Positions 9,050 to 17,470 of a stretch of DNA of 64,000 nt are shown piece after piece. The DNA is from Calditrichota bacterium (lineage in GTDB: Bacteria > Electryoneota > RPQS01), in NCBI GenBank assembly GCA_020637445.1, contig JACJVZ010000001.1:1116001-1180000 (forward strand), read 5' to 3'. Both the position numbers and the translations under genes were made by a program. Below the pieces are notes generated by a model. That model saw only the letters and a list, made by a program, of their open reading frames with translations, was not told where the DNA came from and did not search any database. Each line of letters opens with the position of its first letter. Positions within the stretch are counted from its first letter, which is position 1.

Positions 9050-9550
9050 TCACTGTGTTAACGTGAGCAGCGGAGCACCCTTTTCGACCGAATCTCTTTC
9101 TGAAATCGAAATGCTTTGAACGGTTCCGTCGGCGGGCGAACGGACTTCGTTCTCCATTTTCATAGCTTCGAGGATCAGAACGGGATCACCCTTCTTGATT
9201 GTTTGTCCTGGCTGCACCATGATTCGTAAGACCATTCCGGGCATGGCAGCCTTGATCGTAGTCGTACCGTGCTCGCCTTCAGCGGCCTGCGCGGCTGCTT
9301 TCAACAAACGATCACGCTCGGTTTCAATCACCAAAGGATACACTTGACCGTCATGAATCAGCCAAAGCTCATCGCCATGACGGTTAACCAAGAAACGTTC
9401 AACGCGGTCAGCAAGTTTGACAGATACCAGACGACCCTCCAACGAGATATCCGGCAAGTCTTGAGTCTTGTCATCGACGGAAACATCGTTGTCCGTCAAC
9501 CGTACATCGAATTCTGACGATCCGATTTTTATGACTGTTTTCTCAAACAT
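9050..9550 (-). CDS. Biotin carboxyl carrier protein (acyl-CoA carboxylase biotin domain)
   Basis: A 166-aa protein whose C-terminal 70 residues are a biotinyl domain with EAMKMENEV, in which the lysine carries biotin. MPGMVLRIMVQPGQ and the second half-repeat DSVEKGAPLL complete the hammerhead fold. The N-terminal half is beta-rich and resembles the carrier part of propionyl-CoA or oxaloacetate-type carboxylases more than classical AccB, which has an Ala/Pro linker. It sits four bases after the biotin carboxylase gene and 12 before the mutase, which favours a propionyl-CoA carboxylase role. Use in acetyl-CoA carboxylase is also possible. Confidence 0.9.
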   Translation of the reverse strand: MFEKTVIKIGSSEFDVRLTDNDVSVDDKTQDLPDISLEGRLVSVKLADRVERFLVNRHGDELWLIHDGQVYPLVIETERDRLLKAAAQAAEGEHGTTTIKAAMPGMVLRIMVQPGQTIKKGDPVLILEAMKMENEVRSPADGTVQSISISERDSVEKGAPLLTLTQ

Positions 9551-9554
9551 ACTC

Positions 9555-11066
9555 TCACCAATGATTTTTCAGTGCGCGCGATCTTCCCGCTGATTGCCAA
9601 TTCGATTCATGTGCGGCGGCACCGTTGGCATACTGCGCCTCTGATTTATAGGCGCGGTTGGCGACGGCGATTGCAGCAGGCAGCCAGTCGGGGACGGAGC
9701 GTTCGCTGAAAACTAATTCAATATAGTCGGGCAACAGAATTCTTTCGACGGTACCTGTATCAAACTTTCCGCTTCGAAACTCATCACGGGACAAAATGAA
9801 ATTGCAGAAACCGATATTCGTCATAACACCCGCCACAAAATATTCGCGGAGCGCGCGACGCATGCGTTCGATGGCGGCTTCACGAGTTTCAGCGTAAGCC
9901 ACAAGTTTGGAAATCATTGGATCGTAAAATCGGCTGATTTCCGCGCCCTCATATTGTCCAGTGTCTTCTCGCAGACCGGGACCGGTTGCGGGACGCCAAA
10001 TTTCGAGTACGCCAGTCGAAGGCAAGAACCCACTCAGGACTTCTTCCGCGTAAATACGAACTTCAATGGCGTGGCCGCGCAGCTTGACGTCGTCTTGCGA
10101 GAGTTTGAGTCTCTCGCCGCGGGCGACTTCAATTTGCATACGCACCAAGTCAAGTCCTGTAACCATTTCCGTTACGGGATGCTCGACTTGGAGACGCGTA
10201 TTCATTTCGAGGAAATAGAACTCCCCGGTCTTATCCAACAAGAACTCGCACGTTCCTGCATTGACATAGCCGCAGGCTTTGGCTGCCATAACGGCCGTTT
10301 CTCCGATACGTTTCCGCAATTCCGGAGTGACTGCCGCAGACGGTGCTTCTTCGATAATCTTCTGGTGGCGACGCTGCATGGAACATTCGCGCTCTCCGAG
10401 ATATACCGCGTCGCCAAATCGATCCGCAAAGATCTGCACCTCGATATGCTTCGGCTCTTCGAGATACTTCTCGACGTAAACTGCATCGTCGGCAAACGCG
10501 GATTTTGCTTCGCGCTGCGCCGCTGCAAGCGCGTCGGCAAGATCTTCTTCTTTTCGAACGACGCGCATACCTTTGCCACCGCCACCCGCCGCAGCTTTCA
10601 ACAAGACAGGAAAACCGGCTTTGCGCGCGAACTCAACGGCTTCGTCTGCGGATGCGACCGCGCCTTTCGTGCCGGGGACCACGGGAACATTCGCGGCAAT
10701 CATCAGCGCACGCGCTTCCGTTTTTGAGCCCATCGCACTTATTGCGGACGCGGGCGGGCCGATCCAGATTAGTCCTTCATCGGCGACACGTTTGGCAAAA
10801 GATGCGTTTTCAGAAAGAAAGCCGTAGCCGGGATGAATTCCCTCCGCTCCGCTTTCTTTTGCAATCTGAATAATCTTGTCGTGAACAAGATAACTTTCCG
10901 CGGGAGTCGAACCGCCCAAGGGATAGGCGCGATCGGCTTCGCGAACATGCAGACTGTCCCGATCCACGTCGGAATAGACTGCAATCGTGCGAATTCCCAT
11001 TTCGCGGCAGGTTCGCATGATGCGAACGGCAATTTCGCCGCGATTTGCTACAAGTATCGATTTCAT
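9555..11066 (-). CDS. accC: Biotin carboxylase subunit of acetyl-/propionyl-CoA carboxylase
   Basis: ATP-dependent carboxylation of carrier-bound biotin with bicarbonate. The 503-aa protein has the N-terminal ILVANRGEIAVRIMRTC, the ATP-grasp glycine loop KAAAGGGGKGMR, EKYLEEPKHIEVQI, the ECSMQRRHQK loop and EMNTRLQVEHPVTE with the catalytic region. The last 40 residues extend past the usual end of the family with no known motif. No carboxyltransferase beta subunit (accD or pccB) is in the window. It overlaps the helicase gene by four bases and precedes the carrier gene by four. Confidence 0.96.
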   Translation of the reverse strand: MKSILVANRGEIAVRIMRTCREMGIRTIAVYSDVDRDSLHVREADRAYPLGGSTPAESYLVHDKIIQIAKESGAEGIHPGYGFLSENASFAKRVADEGLIWIGPPASAISAMGSKTEARALMIAANVPVVPGTKGAVASADEAVEFARKAGFPVLLKAAAGGGGKGMRVVRKEEDLADALAAAQREAKSAFADDAVYVEKYLEEPKHIEVQIFADRFGDAVYLGERECSMQRRHQKIIEEAPSAAVTPELRKRIGETAVMAAKACGYVNAGTCEFLLDKTGEFYFLEMNTRLQVEHPVTEMVTGLDLVRMQIEVARGERLKLSQDDVKLRGHAIEVRIYAEEVLSGFLPSTGVLEIWRPATGPGLREDTGQYEGAEISRFYDPMISKLVAYAETREAAIERMRRALREYFVAGVMTNIGFCNFILSRDEFRSGKFDTGTVERILLPDYIELVFSERSVPDWLPAAIAVANRAYKSEAQYANGAAAHESNWQSAGRSRALKNHW

Positions 11067-13987
11067 TTTGAACTTTCCGGCATTGGCGCGAGCATTTCAG
11101 GAGTCAGTTTCATCGGAAGTTTGACGCTTGCGCCTGACTTATCTTCAAATAGAACATAGCCGTGTTTCAACGCGAACTTCAAAACGTCGCGCGTCACTTC
11201 CACGTCTTTTTGGCAATATTCTCTAACGAGACCTATTTGTCCGCTCTTGAACCATTCCAGTGACTGCAAACCATCGGCGCTTTTCCCCACGCCAAGGGTT
11301 GCGCGGGCGATTGTGTCAAGTTTCAATCTTCCGCCGCGATTCTCCGTGACAACCTCCAACAAGTCGAGAATCGGCAGCGCATGGAGGTTTTCAAACGTGT
11401 AACCTCGCAGGACCTCGAAATCAAATTTGCGAATATTGAAGCCACAGATAACATCCGCGCGTTTCAAATGCTCAAACAGCGCTTCAATTTCGGCTTCTTC
11501 ATAAGAAGAAAACTTGTTCTCAATGCTGTCCCATACGACGGCCACGGCGACACGCATTTGTCGAGCTTCTCGCCACCCGCCGACTTCTTCCGCTGAGAGT
11601 TGCGTCTCCAGATCAAAAACCAGAACCCGTTTGTCCGACGGGATTTCGAATGGCTCGTAAGGTTCGTCCAGCGACTTTCTCGGCAAATTGTCCGCCGCAA
11701 CAATCTCTTGCGGAAGCGGTTCGCTTTCTGGATCACCGGTAAGATAACTTAGCGTAAACCGCGCGCCGTTTTTGTCGAGCGGGCGATTCCCAGATCCACA
11801 CTTAGGAGATTGAATGCACGACGGGCAGCCTTCTTCGCAAGGGCAAGTTTCAATCAACTTGAGCGTGCGCGCAAGCAAATCCTCGAAGGAGTAATACATA
11901 CACTCGGCGATCCCAACTCCGCCGGGATATCCGTCGTAGAAAAAGACCGCACCGTTCGGCAATTGCGGATGTTTCGTGAAACTGATTCCGCCGAGATCAT
12001 TGCGGTCGCATAGAGCAAGCAAGGGAGTCAAAGAAATCGTCGCGTGCTCCATCGCGTGTATGGAGCCCATGTGATGGAACTCCAGCTCGCCGAGTTTTCC
12101 TTGAAGCGTCGACGGCAACTCAATCCAACATCCGACGGTTTGAAAACTCTGCGGCGGAAGTTCGAGCGGCTCGACGGACAGTAACTCTTGAGTATAAACG
12201 CGGCGGCGTTCGTAGGCGACGAAGTGTTCAGTGACTTTCAGCAGTCCTAAACGCGCAACGAAGGACTTTACCGTGCGGGTTTGCCGCACGTCGAGAATCT
12301 CTGTTTCTTTTTGCGTGCGAATCATCGTGTAGACGTTGCCGCGATAGGGCTTCACGCTCGCGATTTTACGGCGCAGATCGAGCGACTCGACTTGATAGGC
12401 TTCACCGCGATGCAAGTAGATCGCGCCGTCGTGACATTCGCGAAACGCGGAGTTACCGGACACCGTGCCGATGACCGTTTCGTTCTTGCGCGACACATCG
12501 ACAATATCAAAGGTGCCGCCGACGTTGCGCAAATCAACTTGCGCATGCGGACGGGGCTTGCCGGGAAACCACTGTTTTCCTGAAGCGCTGGGAAGCAGCG
12601 CGCGTTCCTGTTCGAGCGCGGCAATTGCGCTCTGATAGCGCTGCACGTCGATGTAGGGATCGCCGAACATCAACGGCATCTCGGCTGCGGCGGCAGGAAG
12701 ATGCTGACGCAGGATGTGGTCGTTTTGCTGATTAACCAGCGCGCGTTCGAGCGGGCGGTTCAGAAGCTCATCGACATTGCGAGCGAAAAACTGATCGAGT
12801 TGATCGGTACCTGTGATCAACATCACACCGCTCGGCGCCCCCCTCCGCCCTACTCTTCCTGCGCGTTGCCAAAGTGACATCATGCTTCCGGGATAGCCCG
12901 CAAGAATGCACAGGTCGAGGCCGCCTATATCAATACCGAGTTCCAGCGCGCTGGTTGAAATCACTCCGTCGAGTTTTCCGCTGGAGAGATTTTGCTCAAT
13001 ATCGCGGCGCTCTTCGGGAAGAAAACCCGCGCGATAGGAACTCACTCGTCGCGCAAGATCGGGGCGCGAATCGGTCAAAGAGCGATAAATAATCTCCGTG
13101 GCGACGCGCGACTTAGTGAAGACGATTGTCTTTAGTCCATAATCGAGCGCGTGAATCAACGAACGCGTGACGGCATTCGTCATCGACATTTCGGGTGCAT
13201 TCATCATCCAGAAATCACGTTCGGGAATCGGTGCGCCGGAGTCGGAAATGACTTCAATTTCAGCGCCGGTCAGATCGCGCGCGAACTCTTCCGGGTTTGC
13301 GACGGTCGCAGATAAGCAAATAAACTGCGGATGCGCGCCGTAGTAGTGCAGCAGTCTGCGCAATCTGCGGAAGACTTGCAGGATGTGCGATCCGAAAACT
13401 CCGCGATAGGCATGCAACTCATCGATGACGATATATTTAAGTCGCTTAAAGAACTTTTCCCAACTCTGATGATACGCCAACATACCTTGGTGCAGCATGT
13501 CGGGATTGCTGATCAGAAAATTCGGTGGAAGTTTCTTGATGCGCTGACGTTCTTTGGAAGGCGTATCTCCGTCGAAGATGCCGAGTGTAAAGAGCGGATT
13601 GTCGTGCAAATACTCTTGCCAGAGCCTTAGCTTGGCCGCTTGATCTTGCTCGAGCGCCTTAAGAGGAAACAGAAGCAATGCGGACGAGTCGGGGTCGCGC
13701 TCGATTTCGCGCAAGACCGGAAGAATGTAAGTAAGCGACTTGCCGCTTGCCGTCGGAGTGACGACGACGACATTCTTGCCGGACTCAATTCGCTGTAGAG
13801 CTTCAGCTTGATGCGCGTAGAGCGCGTGGATGCCTTGCTTTTTCAGCGCGGACTGAATAGAACTCGACAGACTTTTGAACGACTCGGAGAAACGCGCGGG
13901 CGAACCGGGCAGCTTGCCGCGAAAGATCAACGTATTGCGGAGAAGATCGTCGCCGTCAATCGCGTTCGCGAGTTTCTCCATGGTCAC
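11063..13987 (-). CDS. DEAH helicase (MrfA/YprA type, DUF1998) fused to a DEDD exonuclease domain (MrfB/YprB type)
   Basis: A 974-aa two-part protein. The helicase has TASGKS (Walker A) near residue 80, DELH, LSATVAN, and QRAGRVGRRG (motif VI). A DUF1998 region carries four clustered cysteines (CPCEEGCPSCIQSPKCGSG), a likely metal site. From about residue 790 a ribonuclease H-like exonuclease follows: FDLETQ (DxE), GFNIRKFDFEVL and YCQKDV, a YxxxD form of motif III. In Bacillus subtilis the two activities are separate proteins, MrfA and MrfB, used in mitomycin-damage repair. The start is GTG at 13987, or ATG two codons later. Confidence 0.9.
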   Translation of the reverse strand: MTMEKLANAIDGDDLLRNTLIFRGKLPGSPARFSESFKSLSSSIQSALKKQGIHALYAHQAEALQRIESGKNVVVVTPTASGKSLTYILPVLREIERDPDSSALLLFPLKALEQDQAAKLRLWQEYLHDNPLFTLGIFDGDTPSKERQRIKKLPPNFLISNPDMLHQGMLAYHQSWEKFFKRLKYIVIDELHAYRGVFGSHILQVFRRLRRLLHYYGAHPQFICLSATVANPEEFARDLTGAEIEVISDSGAPIPERDFWMMNAPEMSMTNAVTRSLIHALDYGLKTIVFTKSRVATEIIYRSLTDSRPDLARRVSSYRAGFLPEERRDIEQNLSSGKLDGVISTSALELGIDIGGLDLCILAGYPGSMMSLWQRAGRVGRRGAPSGVMLITGTDQLDQFFARNVDELLNRPLERALVNQQNDHILRQHLPAAAAEMPLMFGDPYIDVQRYQSAIAALEQERALLPSASGKQWFPGKPRPHAQVDLRNVGGTFDIVDVSRKNETVIGTVSGNSAFRECHDGAIYLHRGEAYQVESLDLRRKIASVKPYRGNVYTMIRTQKETEILDVRQTRTVKSFVARLGLLKVTEHFVAYERRRVYTQELLSVEPLELPPQSFQTVGCWIELPSTLQGKLGELEFHHMGSIHAMEHATISLTPLLALCDRNDLGGISFTKHPQLPNGAVFFYDGYPGGVGIAECMYYSFEDLLARTLKLIETCPCEEGCPSCIQSPKCGSGNRPLDKNGARFTLSYLTGDPESEPLPQEIVAADNLPRKSLDEPYEPFEIPSDKRVLVFDLETQLSAEEVGGWREARQMRVAVAVVWDSIENKFSSYEEAEIEALFEHLKRADVICGFNIRKFDFEVLRGYTFENLHALPILDLLEVVTENRGGRLKLDTIARATLGVGKSADGLQSLEWFKSGQIGLVREYCQKDVEVTRDVLKFALKHGYVLFEDKSGASVKLPMKLTPEMLAPMPESSK

Positions 13988-14120
13988 GTTCGTCCCCTTC
14001 CCGCCAATCCTTCTTATGTTTTTCGTTCCGGTTGTAAGCCTTAGAGTCAGGTTCTACTTTGGGAGGTTTGGTCGGAAGCGGGATTCTTTTTTTCGGCTTC
14101 CGGTATGGCTTGACGGCCAC
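13956..14120 (-). CDS. Possible small basic/charged protein of 54 aa
   Basis: Fills an otherwise unexplained 141-base gap in a run where most neighbours overlap. GTG at 14120 has AGGTG seven bases upstream. The translation is rich in Lys, Arg, Pro, Glu and Asp (VKPYRKPKKRIPLP, then KAYNRNEKHKKDW, then GDERDHGETRERD) and has no hydrophobic segment. It ends inside the 5' end of the helicase gene, overlapping it by 32 bases in another frame. It matches no family I know. It could be a real small nucleic-acid-binding or disordered protein, or a chance frame. Confidence 0.4.
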   Translation of the reverse strand: MAVKPYRKPKKRIPLPTKPPKVEPDSKAYNRNEKHKKDWREGDERDHGETRERD

Positions 14121-14128
14121 AACAACAC

Positions 14129-15112
14129 CTAAAGTCTGTTTTCGTTTCGGTAGAATTCAAACGTTGCACGCACAACTTCTTCAAGCCTGTCTTCGCAGCG
14201 AAAGCCCCACATTTCATCAATCTTCGCAGGGTTGCATATCCAGCCCGCCGCGAGAATTTCACGGACTTTCTCGGAATTCAGCAACGCGGGCTTGCCGCTC
14301 AGTTTCATGGATAGATCACCGAATAGTCCGACAGCTTTGGCAACAAACTCCGGCAAAGTTACTTTCAAAGGAGTTTTGCCCGTGACTTCCGCAAACGCCT
14401 GCGCGACGGCGTTCCACGCGACAGGCTGCGGCATAGCGACAAAATACGTTTGGCGCAATCCGCTTTCTGCTTCAGCGGCCCGTACTAAAGCTCTCACCAC
14501 GTCATGCACGCCGATCAAACTGTATCGGCGAACTTTCATGCCGACTTGCGTGTAGATCTTCGACTTCCACATCATTCTGAAGAGCGGAAAGAACTGTTCG
14601 TCTCGGGGGCCCATCACCGAAGGTGGCCGCAAAATCACCCAGTCAGTCTTACAGCATTCTTCTTTCAGCGCGAGTTCGCCGGCGAGTTTGCTTTTTCCGT
14701 AATGGGTAATCGGCTCTTCGGGATCGGACTCAATTGCCATGCGCTCAGAGCCCGACGGGCCGCAAACGGCATGTGTGGAACACAAAACGAATCGCCGGAC
14801 GCCGGCAGACTCGCTTGCTTTGGCCAATCTTCGCGTGGCAACTTCGTTGACGTCGTAAAACTCTTTAGGATGCGCAGTTTTGGTGACGCCTGCGCAGTGA
14901 ATCACCGTGTCAACATTCCGGACGGATTCGACAAGCACTTGCTCATTTTGCGCGTCGCCGATCGCAAGCTCATAGTCGGACGGATTGAACCACTTTAGCT
15001 TTTTGGGATTACGAACAAGCAGGCGGACGGTGCAGTCTCGTTCGCGAAGAGATTCGGCAAGATGACTGCCGACAAATCCCGTTGCGCCGGTGACGAGAAT
15101 CCGTGAGCTCAC
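14129..15112 (-). CDS. NAD(P)-dependent epimerase/dehydratase (extended SDR)
   Basis: A 327-aa Rossmann-fold protein with the N-terminal dinucleotide motif VTGATGFVGSHL. VIHCAGVTKT lies in the strand-4 region, and the catalytic pair appears as THYGKSKLAGE (YxxxK), with CSTHAVCG before it. The substrate is not predictable. Candidates are a nucleotide sugar, a sterol-like 3-beta-hydroxyl or an isoprenoid, since the family is broad. It overlaps the thioesterase gene by four bases. The C-terminal part has the usual substrate-binding elements and no membrane anchor. Confidence 0.85.
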   Translation of the reverse strand: MSSRILVTGATGFVGSHLAESLRERDCTVRLLVRNPKKLKWFNPSDYELAIGDAQNEQVLVESVRNVDTVIHCAGVTKTAHPKEFYDVNEVATRRLAKASESAGVRRFVLCSTHAVCGPSGSERMAIESDPEEPITHYGKSKLAGELALKEECCKTDWVILRPPSVMGPRDEQFFPLFRMMWKSKIYTQVGMKVRRYSLIGVHDVVRALVRAAEAESGLRQTYFVAMPQPVAWNAVAQAFAEVTGKTPLKVTLPEFVAKAVGLFGDLSMKLSGKPALLNSEKVREILAAGWICNPAKIDEMWGFRCEDRLEEVVRATFEFYRNENRL

Positions 15113-15522
15113 GTACGCATAAACTCCATAAAGGACGCCGGCGGACGCTTCGGTTTGCCATTATTGTCCATGAAACAATGGACCGTGAAACCCGTGGCGA
15201 GCAGTTCATCCGATTCCACGAGTACGACAGAATAGTCAAAGTGCAAACGCACGCCGTCACGAATTTCGAGTTTTGCGTGCACATCAATTTGATCCTCGTA
15301 GCGCGCACCACTCAGGTATTTGCACCCGGATTCGATAACCGACAAACGCAAACCGTCTTCGTCTTCAATCCGACGGTAGGATTTCCAAAGAGTACGAATG
15401 AGGTCAGAACGCGCGACCTCAAAGTACTGGTAGTAGCAGGCGTAATAAACCCATCCCATCGCATCGGTTTCGGCATAGCGAACGCGGATGCGTGAAACGG
15501 AATCTTTATGGAGTTCTGTCAA
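15109..15522 (-). CDS. Acyl-CoA thioesterase, YbgC/4-hydroxybenzoyl-CoA thioesterase hot-dog family
   Basis: A 137-aa single hot-dog domain. The signature RVRYAETDAMGWVYYACYY carries the catalytic Asp of the YbgC group, and the central region YLSGARYEDQIDVHAKLEI is typical. The family hydrolyses acyl-CoA or acyl-ACP thioesters. YbgC itself is linked to the Tol-Pal system, but no tol genes are here; the partner is accA, overlapping by four bases upstream. A housekeeping role in acyl-CoA turnover is the simplest reading. Confidence 0.9.
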   Translation of the reverse strand: MTELHKDSVSRIRVRYAETDAMGWVYYACYYQYFEVARSDLIRTLWKSYRRIEDEDGLRLSVIESGCKYLSGARYEDQIDVHAKLEIRDGVRLHFDYSVVLVESDELLATGFTVHCFMDNNGKPKRPPASFMEFMRT

Positions 15523-16568
15523 GATTCGAGGTAGAAACCGATTCGTTCGTACTTTTTGTGTCGTGCTTCGAGCAGCTTGTCGGGCGACGTTTCCAGCAAC
15601 TCGGGAAGAGTAGTCAGGATACGTTCTTTGACACGCGCTGCGATCTCGTCGTAATTCTCATGCGCACCGCCGGCAGGCTCCGGAATGATTCCGTCTATGA
15701 TCCCAAGTTCGAGCAAGTCTTCGGCAGTCAGTTTCAAGGCTTCCGCGGCCAGTGGAGCTTGAGCCGCATCGCGGTACAAGATCGAAGCACATCCTTCCGG
15801 AGAGATTACCGAATAGATAGAATATTCGAGCATGAAGATTCTGTCCGCGACCGAAATCGCCAACGCGCCGCCGGAGCCACCTTCACCGATGACAAAGGTA
15901 ATTATCGGGACATTCAGCCGGGCCATTTCGTATAAGCTGCGAGCGATGGCTTCAGCCTGTCCACGCTCTTCAGCTCCGAGACCGGGATAGGCGCCGGGCG
16001 TATCGATAAAGGTAACGACAGGAAGTTTGAATTTCTGAGCGAGAGCAAGATGGCGAATCGCTTTTCGGTAACCCTCGGGATTCGCCATTCCAAAATTGCG
16101 ATAGATATTTTCCTTGGTGCCCCGGCCTTTTTGATGTCCCATGATCAAAATGCTTTGGCCGTCCATTTCGCCAATACCTGAAACCAGCGCGCGATCATCC
16201 GCAAAACAACGGTCGCCGTGCAGCTCGAGAAACTCTGAACAAAGCCGTTCAACATAGTCCAATGTGTAAGGACGGCGCGGGTGCCGGGCTAGTTGAACTT
16301 TTTGCCAACGCGATAGTTTGGAAAACACTTCTTCGCGCATGCGTACGGCCTTTTTCTGCATACGGTCAATTTCGACAGAAAGGTTGCCCATGCCGGAACT
16401 TTCGGCAAGCGCGCGCATTTCGGCAATTTTGTGCTCAAGCTCCACGATGGGTTTTTCAAACTCAAGCACAAAGCCGGACGCAAAACCGGGTTTTGCTGAC
16501 GACGCCGTGCCGTTTTGCGATACCGTAGCGGTTGCGCGAGTCTTTTCTTGAACGGTAGAACTACTCAT
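15519..16568 (-). CDS. accA: Acetyl-CoA carboxylase carboxyltransferase subunit alpha
   Basis: With AccD it transfers the carboxyl group from biotin to acetyl-CoA, giving malonyl-CoA for fatty acid synthesis. The N-terminal coiled coil (EFEKPIVELEHKIAEM) is followed by the crotonase-fold domain with GRGTKENIYRNFGM, TPGAYPGLGAEERGQ and GEGGSGGALA, all standard for AccA. A 20-residue Ser/Thr-rich extension precedes the usual start. ATG 16568 was chosen because GGGAGG lies just upstream. accD is not in the window and accC is 4.5 kb downstream, so the complex is assembled from dispersed genes. Confidence 0.97.
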   Translation of the reverse strand: MSSSTVQEKTRATATVSQNGTASSAKPGFASGFVLEFEKPIVELEHKIAEMRALAESSGMGNLSVEIDRMQKKAVRMREEVFSKLSRWQKVQLARHPRRPYTLDYVERLCSEFLELHGDRCFADDRALVSGIGEMDGQSILIMGHQKGRGTKENIYRNFGMANPEGYRKAIRHLALAQKFKLPVVTFIDTPGAYPGLGAEERGQAEAIARSLYEMARLNVPIITFVIGEGGSGGALAISVADRIFMLEYSIYSVISPEGCASILYRDAAQAPLAAEALKLTAEDLLELGIIDGIIPEPAGGAHENYDEIAARVKERILTTLPELLETSPDKLLEARHKKYERIGFYLES

Positions 16569-16608
16569 GATAGCCTCCCATGTATAGGGACTGCCTGATT
16601 CAAGGCGA

Positions 16609-17469
16609 TTAGTGTCCGATAACTCTTTCCAGCCACGCTCTGAGCCCAACGCCCATTTCAACGAGTTTGTAGGTCGGTGCGGAAAGGTTGCGCCAGTGTT
16701 TGGACATATAGAGTCTCATGGCGCGGTAAAATTCTCTGTCAGCAGTATGTGAGTTTTGCTTCATGCTCTGACCGCCGAGGTGAGTAACTCTTGCGGATGG
16801 AACGAACCAAACTTCGCGGCCGAGGTCGGAAATACGTTTGAAGAGATCAATATCCTCTCCAAACAGAAAGAACTGTTCATCAAAACCGTCAATGGAAACA
16901 AAATCTTCACGCCGCATTAGGAAGCACGCGCCTGAAATACAGTCGACGCGAGCCTCACGAGCGAATCCCAACCATGGCATGCCGTAACCGGCAAAGCGAC
17001 GGCTGGCGGGGAATAGCCGATCAAATCCGAAGAGCTTTCCGATTGAATTGGACGGAGTCGGAAATCCTCTTCTGCACGCCGGATCGGCGGAATTATTTTC
17101 GTCATGAAGCACGGGTCCGCAGCAGGCCGCAGAGTCTCGTGCGTCGAGAAATGAGACCAGCTCGGCGAGAGCGTTCTCGTCCAACCGTGCATCGGGATTC
17201 AGAAAGAGCAAGAACTCGGACTTGCACCGTTTCGCACCACAGTTGCACGCAGCAGCGAAACCGAGGTTGTCGTTATTTTCAACCGATATAAGCGGGGGCC
17301 CGTACTTGCCGACAATTTCTCGCGACCTATCAGCCGAAGCATTGTCCACGACGACCACTCTGTCAATCCAGTTTTCCGCCGTGCCAAGCACCGACTCAAT
17401 GCACTGTGAGATCGTGGCTTCCGAATTGTACGTCACCACAACCACCGATACGCAGCGGCGCGGAATCAT
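16609..17469 (-). CDS. Family 2 glycosyltransferase (rhamnosyltransferase-like)
   Basis: A 286-aa GT-A fold enzyme. It shows VSVVVVTYNSEATI, VVVDNASADRS (nucleotide binding), LFLNPDARLD (DxD-like metal site), and the acceptor-side GEDIDLFKRISDLG, where an acidic residue would act as catalytic base. There is no membrane segment. Such enzymes commonly add rhamnose or other sugars to surface polysaccharide. It follows the polyprenol-phosphate-mannose synthase-like gene after one base, which suggests a shared role in envelope glycans. Donor and acceptor are unknown. Confidence 0.88.
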   Translation of the reverse strand: MIPRRCVSVVVVTYNSEATISQCIESVLGTAENWIDRVVVVDNASADRSREIVGKYGPPLISVENNDNLGFAAACNCGAKRCKSEFLLFLNPDARLDENALAELVSFLDARDSAACCGPVLHDENNSADPACRRGFPTPSNSIGKLFGFDRLFPASRRFAGYGMPWLGFAREARVDCISGACFLMRREDFVSIDGFDEQFFLFGEDIDLFKRISDLGREVWFVPSARVTHLGGQSMKQNSHTADREFYRAMRLYMSKHWRNLSAPTYKLVEMGVGLRAWLERVIGH

Positions 17470-17470
17470 T

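Noticed and set aside
9954..10727. Plus-strand frame over accC
   Set aside because: Antisense to the ATP-grasp region of accC; the composition is Phe/Arg/Cys-rich, as expected for a shadow frame.
14047..14262. Minus-strand frame overlapping the SDR gene end
   Set aside because: It overlaps the conserved C-terminal part of the SDR in another frame and has no recognisable content.
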